From positions 24,683 through 88,682 of the forward strand of contig CAXLMP010000051.1 of NCBI GenBank assembly GCA_964187655.1: a stretch of 64,000 nt of DNA, given 5' to 3'. Below the pieces are notes generated by a model that saw only the letters and a program-made list of their open reading frames with translations, was not told where the DNA came from and made no database searches. A program made the position numbers and the translations under genes. Below are positions 8,438-19,855 of this stretch, in pieces. Each line of letters begins with the position of its first letter. The first letter of the stretch is position 1. This DNA comes from Lentimonas sp002292345. GTDB taxonomy: Bacteria; Verrucomicrobiota; Verrucomicrobiia; Opitutales; Coraliomargaritaceae.

Positions 8438-9322
8438 TTACAATTCCGCTCCATCACCTGAACTGGCGGTTGGCAGATATCCCTGCTGAGTTAAAAATTT
8501 AACACCGTGCGCCATTGTAGCGTCATAATCGACATCGTTACTCTTTGGCCGAAAAAATGAACTATTAAAGAAAGTATGCCTCTTACCTTCAAAGGCGACC
8601 AAGGTGCAGTCATTACCGGCCTCTGTCATCAGCGCTGTGAAGCGTTCTACATTTTCAAACGGAACCGTCGAATCCGCAGTACCATGAAAAATCAAAGTCG
8701 GCGGCAGGCCTGCCCGCACGTGATGACACGGAGATATATCCGTTTTGCGTGCCTCTGTCACCGCTTTCAAACCATAACCTGCTTCAGTGGTGTCGATCAC
8801 AGGATTATATAGAATCAGCAAATTCGGCATCGAACTGACGCTCAAATCCTCACCTTCCGCCTCATGCCCTTCGATCACCCCAGTGCATGCAGCGACATGC
8901 CCACCAGCCGATCCTCCAGCAGAGATGATACGATTCGGATCGACGCCCAATTCATTGGCATGCTGCCGAACCCAACGAATAGCGGATTTCCCATCTTCAA
9001 CACATTCAAACGGAGTGGTCTTATGCGTCCTTTTGGTACGATATTCGGCAGAGATCGCAACCAAGCCCTGGCGGGCGAAATCTCTGGCTTGTTGATAGAA
9101 TTGCCGTGGCGTCCCACCACTCCAACCACCACCAAAGAAAAACACGATCACCGGACTTTGATCTGAAGGAGCGTGGCTAAGAGGGTTAAAAACGTGCAGC
9201 TTTAACTCTGATGATTCCAGCGTTTTGTAAGCAATGGTCTGGTCTGGGCGAATCTGCTCCGCTGCTAGAGCAATGGTCGCTCCGAGAAGGAAGAGAAGGG
9301 AATTAGAGTAAATATGCTTCAT
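8438..9322 (-). CDS. Secreted alpha/beta-hydrolase (esterase/lipase)
   Basis: 294 residues with a signal peptide (about 1-21, ending ALAAEQ). The oxyanion-hole motif reads FFFGGGWSGG (61-70), a variant of HGGG; the nucleophile elbow is GGSAGG with Ser138; the acid is Asp217 in HGTADSTVPF and the base His249 in KRHTFFN. This is the hormone-sensitive-lipase/acetyl-esterase type, often acting on acylated sugars or small esters. The signal sequence places it outside the cytoplasm. It lies 115 bp upstream of the three-gene TPR block in the same direction; whether they share transcription is unclear. Confidence 0.8.
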   Translation of the reverse strand: MKHIYSNSLLFLLGATIALAAEQIRPDQTIAYKTLESSELKLHVFNPLSHAPSDQSPVIVFFFGGGWSGGTPRQFYQQARDFARQGLVAISAEYRTKRTHKTTPFECVEDGKSAIRWVRQHANELGVDPNRIISAGGSAGGHVAACTGVIEGHEAEGEDLSVSSMPNLLILYNPVIDTTEAGYGLKAVTEARKTDISPCHHVRAGLPPTLIFHGTADSTVPFENVERFTALMTEAGNDCTLVAFEGKRHTFFNSSFFRPKSNDVDYDATMAHGVKFLTQQGYLPTASSGDGAEL

Positions 9323-9590
9323 TGTGCTTAATTAAACGGATGAGCCTCAAACATGGAACACCGAACTGAATCTTTTGATTAATTTAAACAAAATTTCCCA
9401 TGAGTATTTCCGTATCATGGGAGACCGCACATACCAGATTGAACACACTCGGATACGCCGCAGGTTTAACAAATATTCTTAAGTTCAGGCCAAGTTCAAA
9501 ATTCGGCGCAAAAAAAGTGACTTTCCATCAACTCTGGCGTCTCTTCATGCTTGCATGGGTGTGCAAAAAATCCACCCTTTCGACCAATTT

Positions 9591-12500
9591 ATGCCAAAAC
9601 GCACCGATATTCAAAAAATTCTTATCATTGGTTCCGGCCCGATAGTCATTGGCCAAGCCTGTGAATTCGACTATTCAGGCACTCAAGCCTGTAAAGCGCT
9701 GCGCGAAGAAGGCTACAAGGTAGTCCTCGTTAACAGCAATCCAGCGACCATCATGACGGATCCAGAGTTCGCCGATGTGACTTATATTGAGCCTCTTACG
9801 GTTGATGCGCTAGAGAAGATCATCGACAAGGAGCGACCCGACGCCCTGCTGCCGACACTTGGCGGTCAGACTGGGCTGAATCTTTCGATGAATCTGCATG
9901 ATGCTGGCATTCTTAAGAAGTATGGCGTCGAAATGATCGGCGCGAAGCCAGAAGCTATCATTAAGGGCGAGGCGCGTGACATCTTTAAGCAAGCCATGGT
10001 TAAGATCGGCCTCGACGTTGCCAAGTCGGAAACGGTGCACACGCTGGCCGAAGCGATCGAAGCTGCGGAGAAGACTATCGGCGACTTCCCGATTATCATT
10101 CGCCCCAGCTTTACGCTGGGTGGTTCTGGTGGCGGCATCGCTTACAACCGCGAAGAATACGAGAAGATGGTGCAAAACGGTCTCGATCTATCTCCTACCA
10201 CTGAAGTGCTTGTTGAAGAGTGCCTTCTGGGCTGGAAAGAATACGAAATGGAAATTATGCGCGACCACAAGGATCAGTGCGTGGTAATCTGTTCGATTGA
10301 AAACTTTGACCCAATGGGCGTCCACACTGGCGACTCTATTACTGTCGCTCCTGCAATGACGCTGACCGACAAGGAATATCAGCTCATGCGCGACGCATCC
10401 TTCGCGTGTATTCGCGAAGTCGGCGTTGAAACTGGTGGCTCTAATATTCAATTTTCAGTCAACCCAGCCAATGGCCGCATGGTCGTGATCGAGATGAACC
10501 CACGCGTCTCTCGCAGTTCCGCTCTCGCATCCAAGGCCACAGGCTTCCCGATCGCTAAGATCGCAGCGAAACTTGCAGTCGGTTACAGTCTCGATGAACT
10601 TAAGAACGACATCACCCAGAAGACACCGGCCAGCTTTGAGCCGACAATCGACTATGTCGTCACAAAGATCCCGCGTTTCACCTTCGAGAAGTTCCCTGGC
10701 GCGGACACCACCTTGACTTCTGCAATGAAGTCTGTCGGTGAAGCGATGGCAATCGGCCGCACCTTCAAGGAATCGTTCCAAAAAGCGTTACGCTCACTCG
10801 AAATCGGCGCAAAAGGGTTTGTTGGCCCAGCTAAGTTCGAAGAAAAGATCACCGACATGCAGGCAGTGCGCCAAGGCATCGCGATCCCAACTTGCGAACG
10901 TGTTTTCTGGCTACGCCATGCATTTCTCAACGGCATGACGGATGAAGAAATCTTCGACACCTGCGCCCTCGATCCTTGGTTCATTCGTCAACTCCGTGAG
11001 CTGGTTGAAATCGAAGGCGACCTGCGCAAGAGCAGTCTAGCAAAGCTCGATGCTGAGCTCATGAAGACTTCCAAGGAAGCAGGCTTTAGCGATGCATTGA
11101 TTGCCGACCTAGTTCACTCCAACCGCCAAGCCGTGCGCAAGCGCCGCGAAAAGCTCGGCGTGCTGACTAACTTCCGCCTAGTTGATACTTGCGCGGCTGA
11201 ATTCGAAGCATTCACACCTTACTATTACTCCTCTTACGGTTCAGAAAACGAAATCGTCAAGAGCGACAAGAAGAAGATTATGATCCTCGGTGGTGGCCCG
11301 AATCGTATCGGGCAAGGCATCGAGTTTGACTACTGCTGCGTGCACGCCTCTTTCGCACTTCGCGATGCAGGTTTCGAAACCATCATGGTCAACTCGAACC
11401 CGGAAACTGTTTCGACTGACTACGATACATCCGACAAGCTGTTCTTCGAACCACTCACTCTCGAAGACGTCCTCGAAATTTATACCCAGTCCGGCTGTGA
11501 CGGCGTGATCGTTCAATTCGGTGGTCAAACACCACTGAATCTCGCAACCGAACTCGAAGCACACGGCGTCAACATCATTGGCACATCGCCTTCGATGATC
11601 GATGCAGCAGAGGACCGGAAGCTGTTTCGCGACATTCTCGACCGAGTCGGCCTCAAACAACCAGAGAACCGTATTGCCAATTCTCTGGAAGAGGCCTACG
11701 AACTCGCCGGTGAGATTGGCTTCCCGATCCTGCTCCGCCCTTCCTTTGTTCTTGGCGGACGCGGCATGTTTATTGTCTATGATATGGCCGAAATGAAGAC
11801 GATCGTCCGCGAAGTCTTCGACGTCGCACCTGGCACTCCAGTGCTACTCGACAAGTTCCTTGAAGATGCTTACGAGCTCGACGTGGACTGCATCTCGGAC
11901 GGTGAAAAAACAGTGATCGGCGGCATGCTGCAACATGTCGAATTCGCAGGGGTGCACTCTGGCGATGCGACCATGGTCATGCCTCCGCACACGCTCTCAG
12001 CAGAGATACTCGATACCGTCCGCGAAGCCACTTACGCGCTCGCGAAAGAGCTCGAAGTAGTCGGCCTGATGAACGTGCAATACGCGATCAAGGACGACGA
12101 GCTTTACATCATTGAAGTCAACCCACGTGCCTCGCGCACCGTGCCATTCGTCTCCAAGGCGATCGGTGTGCCACTGGCGAAGCTCGCTGCCCGTATCATG
12201 GCAGGCGAAAAGCTCACAGACCTCGGCTTCACCAAAGAAATCATTCCTCCATACTGGGCAGTCAAAGAATCCGTGTTCCCATTCAACCGCTTCCCAGGCG
12301 CTCCGGTCATGTTAAGTCCAGAAATGCGCTCGACTGGCGAAGTCATGGGGCTGGATAAGGATCTCGGGGTTGCTTTTGCAAAATCACAAATGGCGGCTAA
12401 GCCTGCACTGCCCGACTCGGGCGACGTTTTTATCAGCGTAAAAGACGACGACAAAGAGCGCGCCATCAAAATCGCCCGCGGACTCAGCGAACTCGGCTTC

Positions 12501-12827
12501 GGTATTATCGCCACCGCTGGCACTGGTAAGCTCTTCAAAGCCAACGGCATTGATATGAAGCACGTCTGCCGACTGAGCGAAGGTCGCCCGAACGTGATAG
12601 ATTTGATTAAGAATAATAAGGTCTCACTAATCGTCAACACGCCTCAAGGCACCGTCCCTCGCCAAAACGAGAATATGATCCGCACCGAAGCGGTGAAGCA
12701 CAACATCTGTATTATGACGACGATCTCGGCAGCCTCTGCAGCAGTCGAAGGCATCAAATCACTTCGCGAAAAGGGCTACGAGGTTCGTTCAATTCAGTCT
12801 TACAGCCAAGAAGCCAATCCACGCTAA
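9591..12827 (+). CDS. carB: Carbamoyl-phosphate synthase large subunit
   Basis: 1078 residues from the ATG at 9591, giving the standard CarB start MPKRTDIQKILIIGSGPIVIGQACEFDYSG. An in-frame ATG at 9555 adds 12 residues not expected in the family. Two homologous ATP-grasp halves are visible, each with a GSGP/GGGP nucleotide motif (second: MILGGGPNRIGQGIEFDYCC near residue 565), an oligomerisation segment between them and a C-terminal MGS-like regulatory domain. CarB uses ammonia from CarA, bicarbonate and two ATP to make carbamoyl phosphate for arginine and pyrimidine synthesis. carA is not adjacent. Confidence 0.95.
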   Translation: MPKRTDIQKILIIGSGPIVIGQACEFDYSGTQACKALREEGYKVVLVNSNPATIMTDPEFADVTYIEPLTVDALEKIIDKERPDALLPTLGGQTGLNLSMNLHDAGILKKYGVEMIGAKPEAIIKGEARDIFKQAMVKIGLDVAKSETVHTLAEAIEAAEKTIGDFPIIIRPSFTLGGSGGGIAYNREEYEKMVQNGLDLSPTTEVLVEECLLGWKEYEMEIMRDHKDQCVVICSIENFDPMGVHTGDSITVAPAMTLTDKEYQLMRDASFACIREVGVETGGSNIQFSVNPANGRMVVIEMNPRVSRSSALASKATGFPIAKIAAKLAVGYSLDELKNDITQKTPASFEPTIDYVVTKIPRFTFEKFPGADTTLTSAMKSVGEAMAIGRTFKESFQKALRSLEIGAKGFVGPAKFEEKITDMQAVRQGIAIPTCERVFWLRHAFLNGMTDEEIFDTCALDPWFIRQLRELVEIEGDLRKSSLAKLDAELMKTSKEAGFSDALIADLVHSNRQAVRKRREKLGVLTNFRLVDTCAAEFEAFTPYYYSSYGSENEIVKSDKKKIMILGGGPNRIGQGIEFDYCCVHASFALRDAGFETIMVNSNPETVSTDYDTSDKLFFEPLTLEDVLEIYTQSGCDGVIVQFGGQTPLNLATELEAHGVNIIGTSPSMIDAAEDRKLFRDILDRVGLKQPENRIANSLEEAYELAGEIGFPILLRPSFVLGGRGMFIVYDMAEMKTIVREVFDVAPGTPVLLDKFLEDAYELDVDCISDGEKTVIGGMLQHVEFAGVHSGDATMVMPPHTLSAEILDTVREATYALAKELEVVGLMNVQYAIKDDELYIIEVNPRASRTVPFVSKAIGVPLAKLAARIMAGEKLTDLGFTKEIIPPYWAVKESVFPFNRFPGAPVMLSPEMRSTGEVMGLDKDLGVAFAKSQMAAKPALPDSGDVFISVKDDDKERAIKIARGLSELGFGIIATAGTGKLFKANGIDMKHVCRLSEGRPNVIDLIKNNKVSLIVNTPQGTVPRQNENMIRTEAVKHNICIMTTISAASAAVEGIKSLREKGYEVRSIQSYSQEANPR

Positions 12828-12922
12828 CTTCGCCTCTATTCTTTATCTTGCTTGGACTCATTATCCCAACAGAAACAGCAGAGTTTCATTACGATCAAGA
12901 GAACAAATAAAACGCTTCACAA

Positions 12923-13774
<852 letters not shown>

Positions 13775-13811
13775 GTACACTTTCCACTCCAAACACTACT
13801 TTCACTTTGTT

Positions 13812-14498
13812 ATGAATCACCCACCAAAAAAGAAATACAAAAATCCTCTCATGCCTGAAGACGACGTCATCGACGAGCGCCATCTCATCGACCTCGAAGA
13901 CTCAGTAGATATCTCTTTCGAAGACCGCGTCAGCATCTACTGGATGGAGAACAAGAGTTTCCTGATTGGCTGTATCACGGTGCTGCTACTGGTTGTCGCT
14001 GGTTACCAAAGCTTGCGCATCTTCAAGGACCGCTCAGAAATCGCGCTCCAAGCCGAATATGCAGAAGCCAACGCAAGTGAAGCGCTCGCAGACTTCGCCA
14101 AAGCCAACCGCAATAAAGCACTTGGCGGATTTGCCGCACTTAGCACCGCTGACGCCGCTTACTCTGCTGAAGAGTACGAAAAAGCCCTCGAGTTCTACAA
14201 TTTGGCCGCCGCCATACTTGAAGAGTCGACCCTCGCGGGGCGCGCCCAGCTCGGGCAAGCTTTCTCGCTCTACCAAAACGGCAGCACCGACGAAGGCCTC
14301 GCCAAGCTCAATGCCATTACTGCTGACAGTAGCCTAGCCGAAGGGGTTCGCGCCGAAGCCGCCTACCATCTCGCAGTCGAAGCCGACACCGCAGGTCGCA
14401 GCGCAGAATTTGAAAGCTTCGCAGCACAAATCAACGCCTCGCCACTGGCGGGCCAATGGCAACAGCGCCTCAGCTACTACCAGCAACAAACACAGTAA
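13812..14498 (+). CDS. YfgM-like membrane protein with TPR-like domain
   Basis: 228 residues. A cytoplasmic acidic N-terminus (about 50 residues) is followed by one transmembrane helix (IGCITVLLLVVAGYQSL, about 53-70) and a TPR-like periplasmic domain (SADAAYSAEEYEKALEFYNLAA; GRAQLGQAFSLYQNGSTDEGL). Architecture matches the YfgM/TPR_21 family, which associates with periplasmic chaperones and the Sec translocon. It starts 37 bp after purU and is followed by a strong terminator, so it may close a carB-purU transcript. Partners are inferred from the family, not shown here. Confidence 0.65.
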   Translation: MNHPPKKKYKNPLMPEDDVIDERHLIDLEDSVDISFEDRVSIYWMENKSFLIGCITVLLLVVAGYQSLRIFKDRSEIALQAEYAEANASEALADFAKANRNKALGGFAALSTADAAYSAEEYEKALEFYNLAAAILEESTLAGRAQLGQAFSLYQNGSTDEGLAKLNAITADSSLAEGVRAEAAYHLAVEADTAGRSAEFESFAAQINASPLAGQWQQRLSYYQQQTQ

Positions 14499-14525
14499 TT
14501 AGTCGCTCGTTAAACCGATTCTTCC

Positions 14526-14557
14526 AAACGCACAGGTATGCAAGCCTGTGCGTTTTT
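14526..14557 (+). terminator. Rho-independent terminator after the YfgM-like gene
   Basis: An 11-bp perfect stem (AAACGCACAGG with CCTGTGCGTTT), an 8-nt loop and a T run. Confidence 0.9.
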
Positions 14558-14735
14558 GATGCCAACAGACAACATCACAGATCCAAATTGAAATAGAACT
14601 CGCAAGGCTTATTGAGGAATCGTTGACAGTTCCGAAATAGAATACACAACATCTATCGCGCTGTTCGATTATCTGTTTAGACTGATTAAACGGAGGCAGA
14701 GCAACTCATCTCATCTAGAAATATACCGCTTTATT

Positions 14736-16016
<1,281 letters not shown>

Positions 16017-16040
16017 GCGGCCCTTACATCGAATTACCAC

Positions 16041-16071
16041 AAAGCCCGACGGTTAGCCGTCGGGCTTTTTT
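16041..16071 (+). terminator. Rho-independent terminator of eno
   Basis: A 12-bp perfect stem (AAAGCCCGACGG with CCGTCGGGCTTT), TTAG loop and a T tract, 24 bp after the eno stop. Confidence 0.95.
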
Positions 16072-16250
16072 ATGGTCCATCGTCGATGAGTGGTTAAAGG
16101 AGCAATTGCGACTCGCGCTGCTATCGCGTTCAATTACCAAACAAACCCCCAATCAGCGACCCTTGCCACTCAACTGTAATGCTCGCCGCCGACAAATTGC
16201 TCGCTTCAATTTTCTAAATGCTTACTTGTTACTCATCATCCTTAGAAATC

Positions 16251-16670
16251 ATGACCTTAAAAGAAAAACAAGACGCGCTCGTCGAAGAGATCACTTTGAT
16301 TCCCGACGCCTACGAACGCCTAGGCTATATCGTTGACCGCGGCAAAAAAGCTGCAGGGTTAACCGAAGACCTCCGCATTGATAGCTTCAAAATCGAAGGT
16401 TGCATGTCACAGCTCTGGGTGGTGCCGGCATTTAAGGATGGTTTGTGCTCGTTTCGCTCTGAGTCTGACTCAGCAATTGTTAAAGGAATCGCTGAACTAC
16501 TGTGCAACTTCTATAGCGATGCGAAGCCCGAAGAAATCATTGCTGCCGATGCTGAATTCCTCGGCGAAGTTGGTATCACACAGCACCTTTCCCCAAATCG
16601 GCGTAATGGCTTGAGCCGTATCGTCGACTCGATCCAACGATTCGCACAATCCTGCTTGGCAGACTCGTAA
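16251..16670 (+). CDS. sufE: SufE-type cysteine desulfurase partner
   Basis: 139 residues from the ATG at 16251; the longer frame from 16218 adds 11 residues unlike the family. The core reads RLGYIVDRGKK, then DSFKIEGCMSQLWV with the sulfur-accepting Cys51, the same position as in E. coli SufE. C-terminal helices LSPNRRNGLSRIVDSI match the family. SufE takes persulfide sulfur from SufS for Fe-S cluster assembly. No suf genes lie next to it. Confidence 0.88.
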   Translation: MTLKEKQDALVEEITLIPDAYERLGYIVDRGKKAAGLTEDLRIDSFKIEGCMSQLWVVPAFKDGLCSFRSESDSAIVKGIAELLCNFYSDAKPEEIIAADAEFLGEVGITQHLSPNRRNGLSRIVDSIQRFAQSCLADS

Positions 16671-16684
16671 TCACACAGAAGCGA

Positions 16685-16721
16685 CACTCTCAGCGCTTCC
16701 CAGTTCCTGCCTCAAGTCTCA
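16685..16721. repeat. CT-rich dispersed intergenic element, copy 2
   Basis: A pyrimidine-rich stretch in the short gap between sufE and the TatD-like gene, with the exact core CTCAAGTCTCA at 16711-16721, three bases before the ATG at 16725. No GATTA block accompanies this copy. Confidence 0.5.
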
Positions 16722-16724
16722 GCA

Positions 16725-17528
16725 ATGGCCGCCCCACTTTATGACGCACACGCTCATTTCGCCGCCCCAGCGTTACAACAACACTGGCAGCAGATCAGTC
16801 ATGACTTAGAGAAAATCGACCTGAAGTATGCCGTCGTCAACGGCACCTCTCCTGCCGATTGGCCCGCAGTTCTCCAACTCGCAAAATCAGAGCCACACAT
16901 GATTCCCGCAATTGGCATGCACCCGTGGAAAGTGAACGATGCACCCACTGACTGGCAGGCACAATTCCTGCAGGCGCTGAATCGCGGCGCGCGAGTCATT
17001 GGCGAGGTAGGCCTAGATAAATGGCGCGAAGGTTACGACCTTGAGCGTCAACAGACCGCTTTTCGCTGGCAACTTGCTCAAGCCACTGAACGCAATCTGC
17101 CAATCTCGATTCACTGCCTTAAAGCGATCGGCCCGCTAATGGAGACACTACGCGGCAAACCACTGCCCAAGCGCGGCTTTCACCTCCACGCCTATAATGG
17201 TCCGGTCGAATTGATCCCTGAGCTGGCTGAGCTTGGTGCCTATTTCTCATTCAACGCTGGACAACTTAGAACCGTAAAATCAAAAGCTCCTGGACGTATG
17301 TGCGCCGTACCAGCAGAGCGAATACTGATCGAAACCGATGCGCCCGATATGCTACCAGCAACGAGTCTGCGAAGCTTCGATCTTCCAAAGTATCCCCGCG
17401 GACACGCACTCGCACACCCGGCCACCCTAATTGATGGCTATACCGCCGTTGCGCACCTTCGCGCCGCACCGATCGAATCCCTAAGACAACAAGTCGCCAG
17501 CAATTTCGAACGCTATTTCCTTAGCTAG
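16725..17528 (+). CDS. TatD-family metal-dependent hydrolase
   Basis: 267 residues. Metal ligands follow the TatD pattern: His9/His11 in YDAHAHF, Glu in GEVGLDKW (about 93), His in PISIHCLKA (about 127), His in FHLHAYNG (about 152) and Asp in LIETDAPDM (about 205). IGMHPWKV is also characteristic. Family members are exo- or endonucleases or other TIM-barrel hydrolases; the true substrate is unsettled for most. The start follows directly on the CT-rich element. DUF983 follows after 15 bp. Confidence 0.85.
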   Translation: MAAPLYDAHAHFAAPALQQHWQQISHDLEKIDLKYAVVNGTSPADWPAVLQLAKSEPHMIPAIGMHPWKVNDAPTDWQAQFLQALNRGARVIGEVGLDKWREGYDLERQQTAFRWQLAQATERNLPISIHCLKAIGPLMETLRGKPLPKRGFHLHAYNGPVELIPELAELGAYFSFNAGQLRTVKSKAPGRMCAVPAERILIETDAPDMLPATSLRSFDLPKYPRGHALAHPATLIDGYTAVAHLRAAPIESLRQQVASNFERYFLS

Positions 17529-17543
17529 ACGCCCCGATACGCC

Positions 17544-17996
17544 ATGGAAGATCTTCAACTTCAGCCAACCCCAAACGTCACACGTCGCCAGTTACTAATG
17601 CGCGGTCTACACTGCCAATGCCCCAACTGCGGCCAGGCTAAGCTATTCAAAACTCGGCTGCGCATCCATCGTTATTGTCCAAAGTGCGGCATGCGAATCG
17701 AACGGGGCGACGGTTACTATCTCGGCCCGCTTTGTATCAATTACGGAATCGCTGTCTTTACCGTTGTGTTGCCGACTCTACTGCTGGGCTTCTTCGGTTA
17801 CATTGCCATCAAGCTCGCTTTGGTAATTGCCTTCACCGGGGCTCTCTTACTGCCTCTGCGACTCTACCGCTTCAGTTGGAGTTGCTGGTTGATGGTTTAC
17901 TACATCTGCCTACCTCACGAGCTACATGCCAACCGGACAGAAGATTGCGATGATCTTTCATTCGAGGAAGAGCGACGCACGCGCACGAAGCAGTGA
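17544..17996 (+). CDS. DUF983 membrane protein with zinc ribbon
   Basis: 150 residues. The N-terminal half holds two CxxC knuckles (CQCPNCG about 27-33, YCPKCGM about 50-56) followed by ERGDGYYLGP, the DUF983 hallmark. Two hydrophobic segments follow (FTVVLPTLLLGFFGYIAI and LALVIAFTGALLLPLRLY). The family is membrane bound and of unknown role, sometimes linked to cytochrome oxidase or lipid loci. Here it follows a TatD-like gene and converges on mlaA. Confidence 0.75.
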   Translation: MEDLQLQPTPNVTRRQLLMRGLHCQCPNCGQAKLFKTRLRIHRYCPKCGMRIERGDGYYLGPLCINYGIAVFTVVLPTLLLGFFGYIAIKLALVIAFTGALLLPLRLYRFSWSCWLMVYYICLPHELHANRTEDCDDLSFEEERRTRTKQ

Positions 17997-18012
17997 ATAG
18001 ATTCCAGCGCGA

Positions 18013-18777
18013 CTATTCCTCGATCATCGAACGGCGCTTTTGCGAATAGCCATTCTTCATCGAGCTGTAAGGATCAAGCGCTCCGCCCTTCATTTGCGTG
18101 TAAATACGCATCAAAGTCGGACTCTTCACCACAAACTCAGTGACTCCGAACGCAGTCTGTACTTCAGAGTCGCTAATCACGCTATAAGGCTTTTTCAAAG
18201 GATTGATAGCTCGGTCTCCCAGAAAACCAAACAGATCCCGCACATTTGAAGGCCCCAACAGAGGCAGCACCAGATAAGGCCCCTCCCCGATCCCCCAGGA
18301 TCCAAAGGCTTGCCCCATGTCTTCAGGCTGCAGCGGCTGCAGACTTTCAAAACGATCCGCGGCAGGAAACACACCAACGACGCCCAAGGTAGTATTCACA
18401 GCAAAACGCTCCGTCTCGAGCCATGCACCTTGCATGCGACCTTGTAGAAGGTTCCCGCCCAGACGCACTGGATAACCTAAGTTCTTAAAAAAGTTCGAGG
18501 CCCCACGCTCCACAGGATCAGGAGTCACCTGCTGATAGCCCTTGGCGAGATGTTTCACCACGTTCATATAGATGAAGTCATTGAACTTAAACGTCAGTCG
18601 GTTGACTGACTCCAACGGGTCACAGACCACAGTCGGCTCTTCATCAATTTCGCCATACAGTTCTTCTTCGGTGAGGAAGTCATCCTCTGCCAATCCAGCA
18701 CTTAGGCTCACGCATAAAATTAACCCGAATGCACAATACTGCAGAAACAAGCGTTTATAATGTGATTTTTTCTGCAT
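18013..18777 (-). CDS. mlaA: MlaA/VacJ-family outer-membrane lipid transport protein
   Basis: 254 residues, last gene of the mla operon. The MlaA signature is clear: CDPLESVNRLTFKFNDFIY, VERGASNFFKNLGYPVRLGGNLLQG, RFAVNTTLGVVGVFPAA and GIGEGPYLVLPLLGPSNVRDLFG. In Proteobacteria MlaA is a lipoprotein; here the leader lacks a convincing lipobox (the only Cys, in LILCVSL, sits mid-helix), and SAGLAED looks like an ordinary signal-peptidase site. It overlaps the end of mlaC by 23 bp. Function: removal of mislocalised phospholipid from the outer leaflet and handoff to MlaC. Confidence 0.88.
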   Translation of the reverse strand: MQKKSHYKRLFLQYCAFGLILCVSLSAGLAEDDFLTEEELYGEIDEEPTVVCDPLESVNRLTFKFNDFIYMNVVKHLAKGYQQVTPDPVERGASNFFKNLGYPVRLGGNLLQGRMQGAWLETERFAVNTTLGVVGVFPAADRFESLQPLQPEDMGQAFGSWGIGEGPYLVLPLLGPSNVRDLFGFLGDRAINPLKKPYSVISDSEVQTAFGVTEFVVKSPTLMRIYTQMKGGALDPYSSMKNGYSQKRRSMIEE

Positions 18778-19378
18778 CTAATTTCTCCTGTTCTAAAAGT
18801 TTTTCTAATTTTTTAATTAATAGTGCGCCATTTTCTTTACGAAAGTGATCATCAAGCTGCTGACGGTAATTCGACACTATGCTGATGTCTTCAGCCACAA
18901 TATCATAGATCTCCCAGCCCGTTTTCAACAAGCCAAAACGATATAACACATTGAAAGTCTTACCGCTGGGAAAACTAATAACGACTGGCACTTCTATACG
19001 TTTACTAGATAGCTCAATCACAGCTCCACAGTCCAAGATGGGCCGATCTTTGCCTGCCATGCCCTCCACAAAACTCTTAACAATTAACTGGTCAATGAGA
19101 TTGCGGACCTGCATCTGCTCATCAGCGGTCAACAAACTCCAGTTACGCGCCATCGCGCGACGAATAAGGACCTCCAAGTCATACTTGCCCTCAAGGATTG
19201 CTCGAACCGCATCCTGCCGCTGTGCATTCGTGTAGTCCTTATAGGCATCCAGATACATAATATCCAAGGTCGCCTCCATAGTAGTTTGGAGCTTCGCTGA
19301 CTCATCCGCCTGAGCTGGCAGTACAGCCAACATAGCCACACAAGCAATCTTACATAAAAAACTCACTCTGAAATACAT
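18755..19378 (-). CDS. mlaC: MlaC-family periplasmic phospholipid shuttle
   Basis: 207 residues with a signal peptide (about 1-24, PAQADES). The body fits the MlaC/Ttg2 family: AILEGKYDLEVLIRRAMARNWSLLTADEQMQ, LIDQLIVKSF, then YRFGLLKTGWEIYDIVAEDISIVSNYRQQL, the typical WxVYDV-ISLVxNYR block. It ferries phospholipid between MlaA and the MlaD ring. It starts 4 bp after mlaD ends. Confidence 0.88.
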   Translation of the reverse strand: MYFRVSFLCKIACVAMLAVLPAQADESAKLQTTMEATLDIMYLDAYKDYTNAQRQDAVRAILEGKYDLEVLIRRAMARNWSLLTADEQMQVRNLIDQLIVKSFVEGMAGKDRPILDCGAVIELSSKRIEVPVVISFPSGKTFNVLYRFGLLKTGWEIYDIVAEDISIVSNYRQQLDDHFRKENGALLIKKLEKLLEQEKLDAEKITL

Positions 19379-19381
19379 ACG

Positions 19382-19840
19382 TTATTCTTCTCCTCTGTCA
19401 ATACCGCCGAGCGCAAATCGGCTAATCAGACTTTCGATATCCAACGCGGATTCCGTATCAACAACCATATCGCCTGGCTCCAGCGGTAAGCCCGATCCGC
19501 CCGGTGAAACACTCAAATAGCGGTCGCCGATCAGCCCCGCCGTCTTTACCGAGATGATCGTATCATCATCCAGCGTCAGATCATTCGGTAATTCCAGAGT
19601 CACAATAGAATAGAAATTATCATCCAATATGATTGATCGAACCGTGCCGACACGTACTCCAGCGATCTCCACACGACTCCCGGGATTCACACCGCTAGTA
19701 TTGCGGAATCGCGCCTCTAATTCGTAGCTATCACTGCCGAAGAACCGTGCGCTCCCGACCTGAATGGCCAAATACAGAACAGCTCCAAAGCCAATGAGCA
19801 CAAAGCACCCAACTAAAAATTCTATCTTACGATTATTCAT
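19382..19840 (-). CDS. mlaD: MlaD-family MCE-domain protein
   Basis: 152 residues. An N-terminal membrane anchor (about 7-27) is followed by one MCE domain: ELEARFRNTSGVNPGSRVEIAGVRVGTVRSI and TAGLIGDRYLSVSPG. Length matches single-domain MlaD, which forms a hexameric ring docked on MlaE/F in the inner membrane. It lies between mlaF and mlaC. Confidence 0.92.
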   Translation of the reverse strand: MNNRKIEFLVGCFVLIGFGAVLYLAIQVGSARFFGSDSYELEARFRNTSGVNPGSRVEIAGVRVGTVRSIILDDNFYSIVTLELPNDLTLDDDTIISVKTAGLIGDRYLSVSPGGSGLPLEPGDMVVDTESALDIESLISRFALGGIDRGEE

Positions 19841-19855
19841 ATCTTACATTCTCCA

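Noticed and set aside
9400..9645. 81-codon frame before carB
   Set aside because: It overlaps the carB 5' end in another frame and shows no family or signal features.
14623..14628. TTGACA as -35 box of the eno promoter
   Set aside because: No acceptable -10 hexamer lies 15-19 bp downstream, so the promoter was not called.
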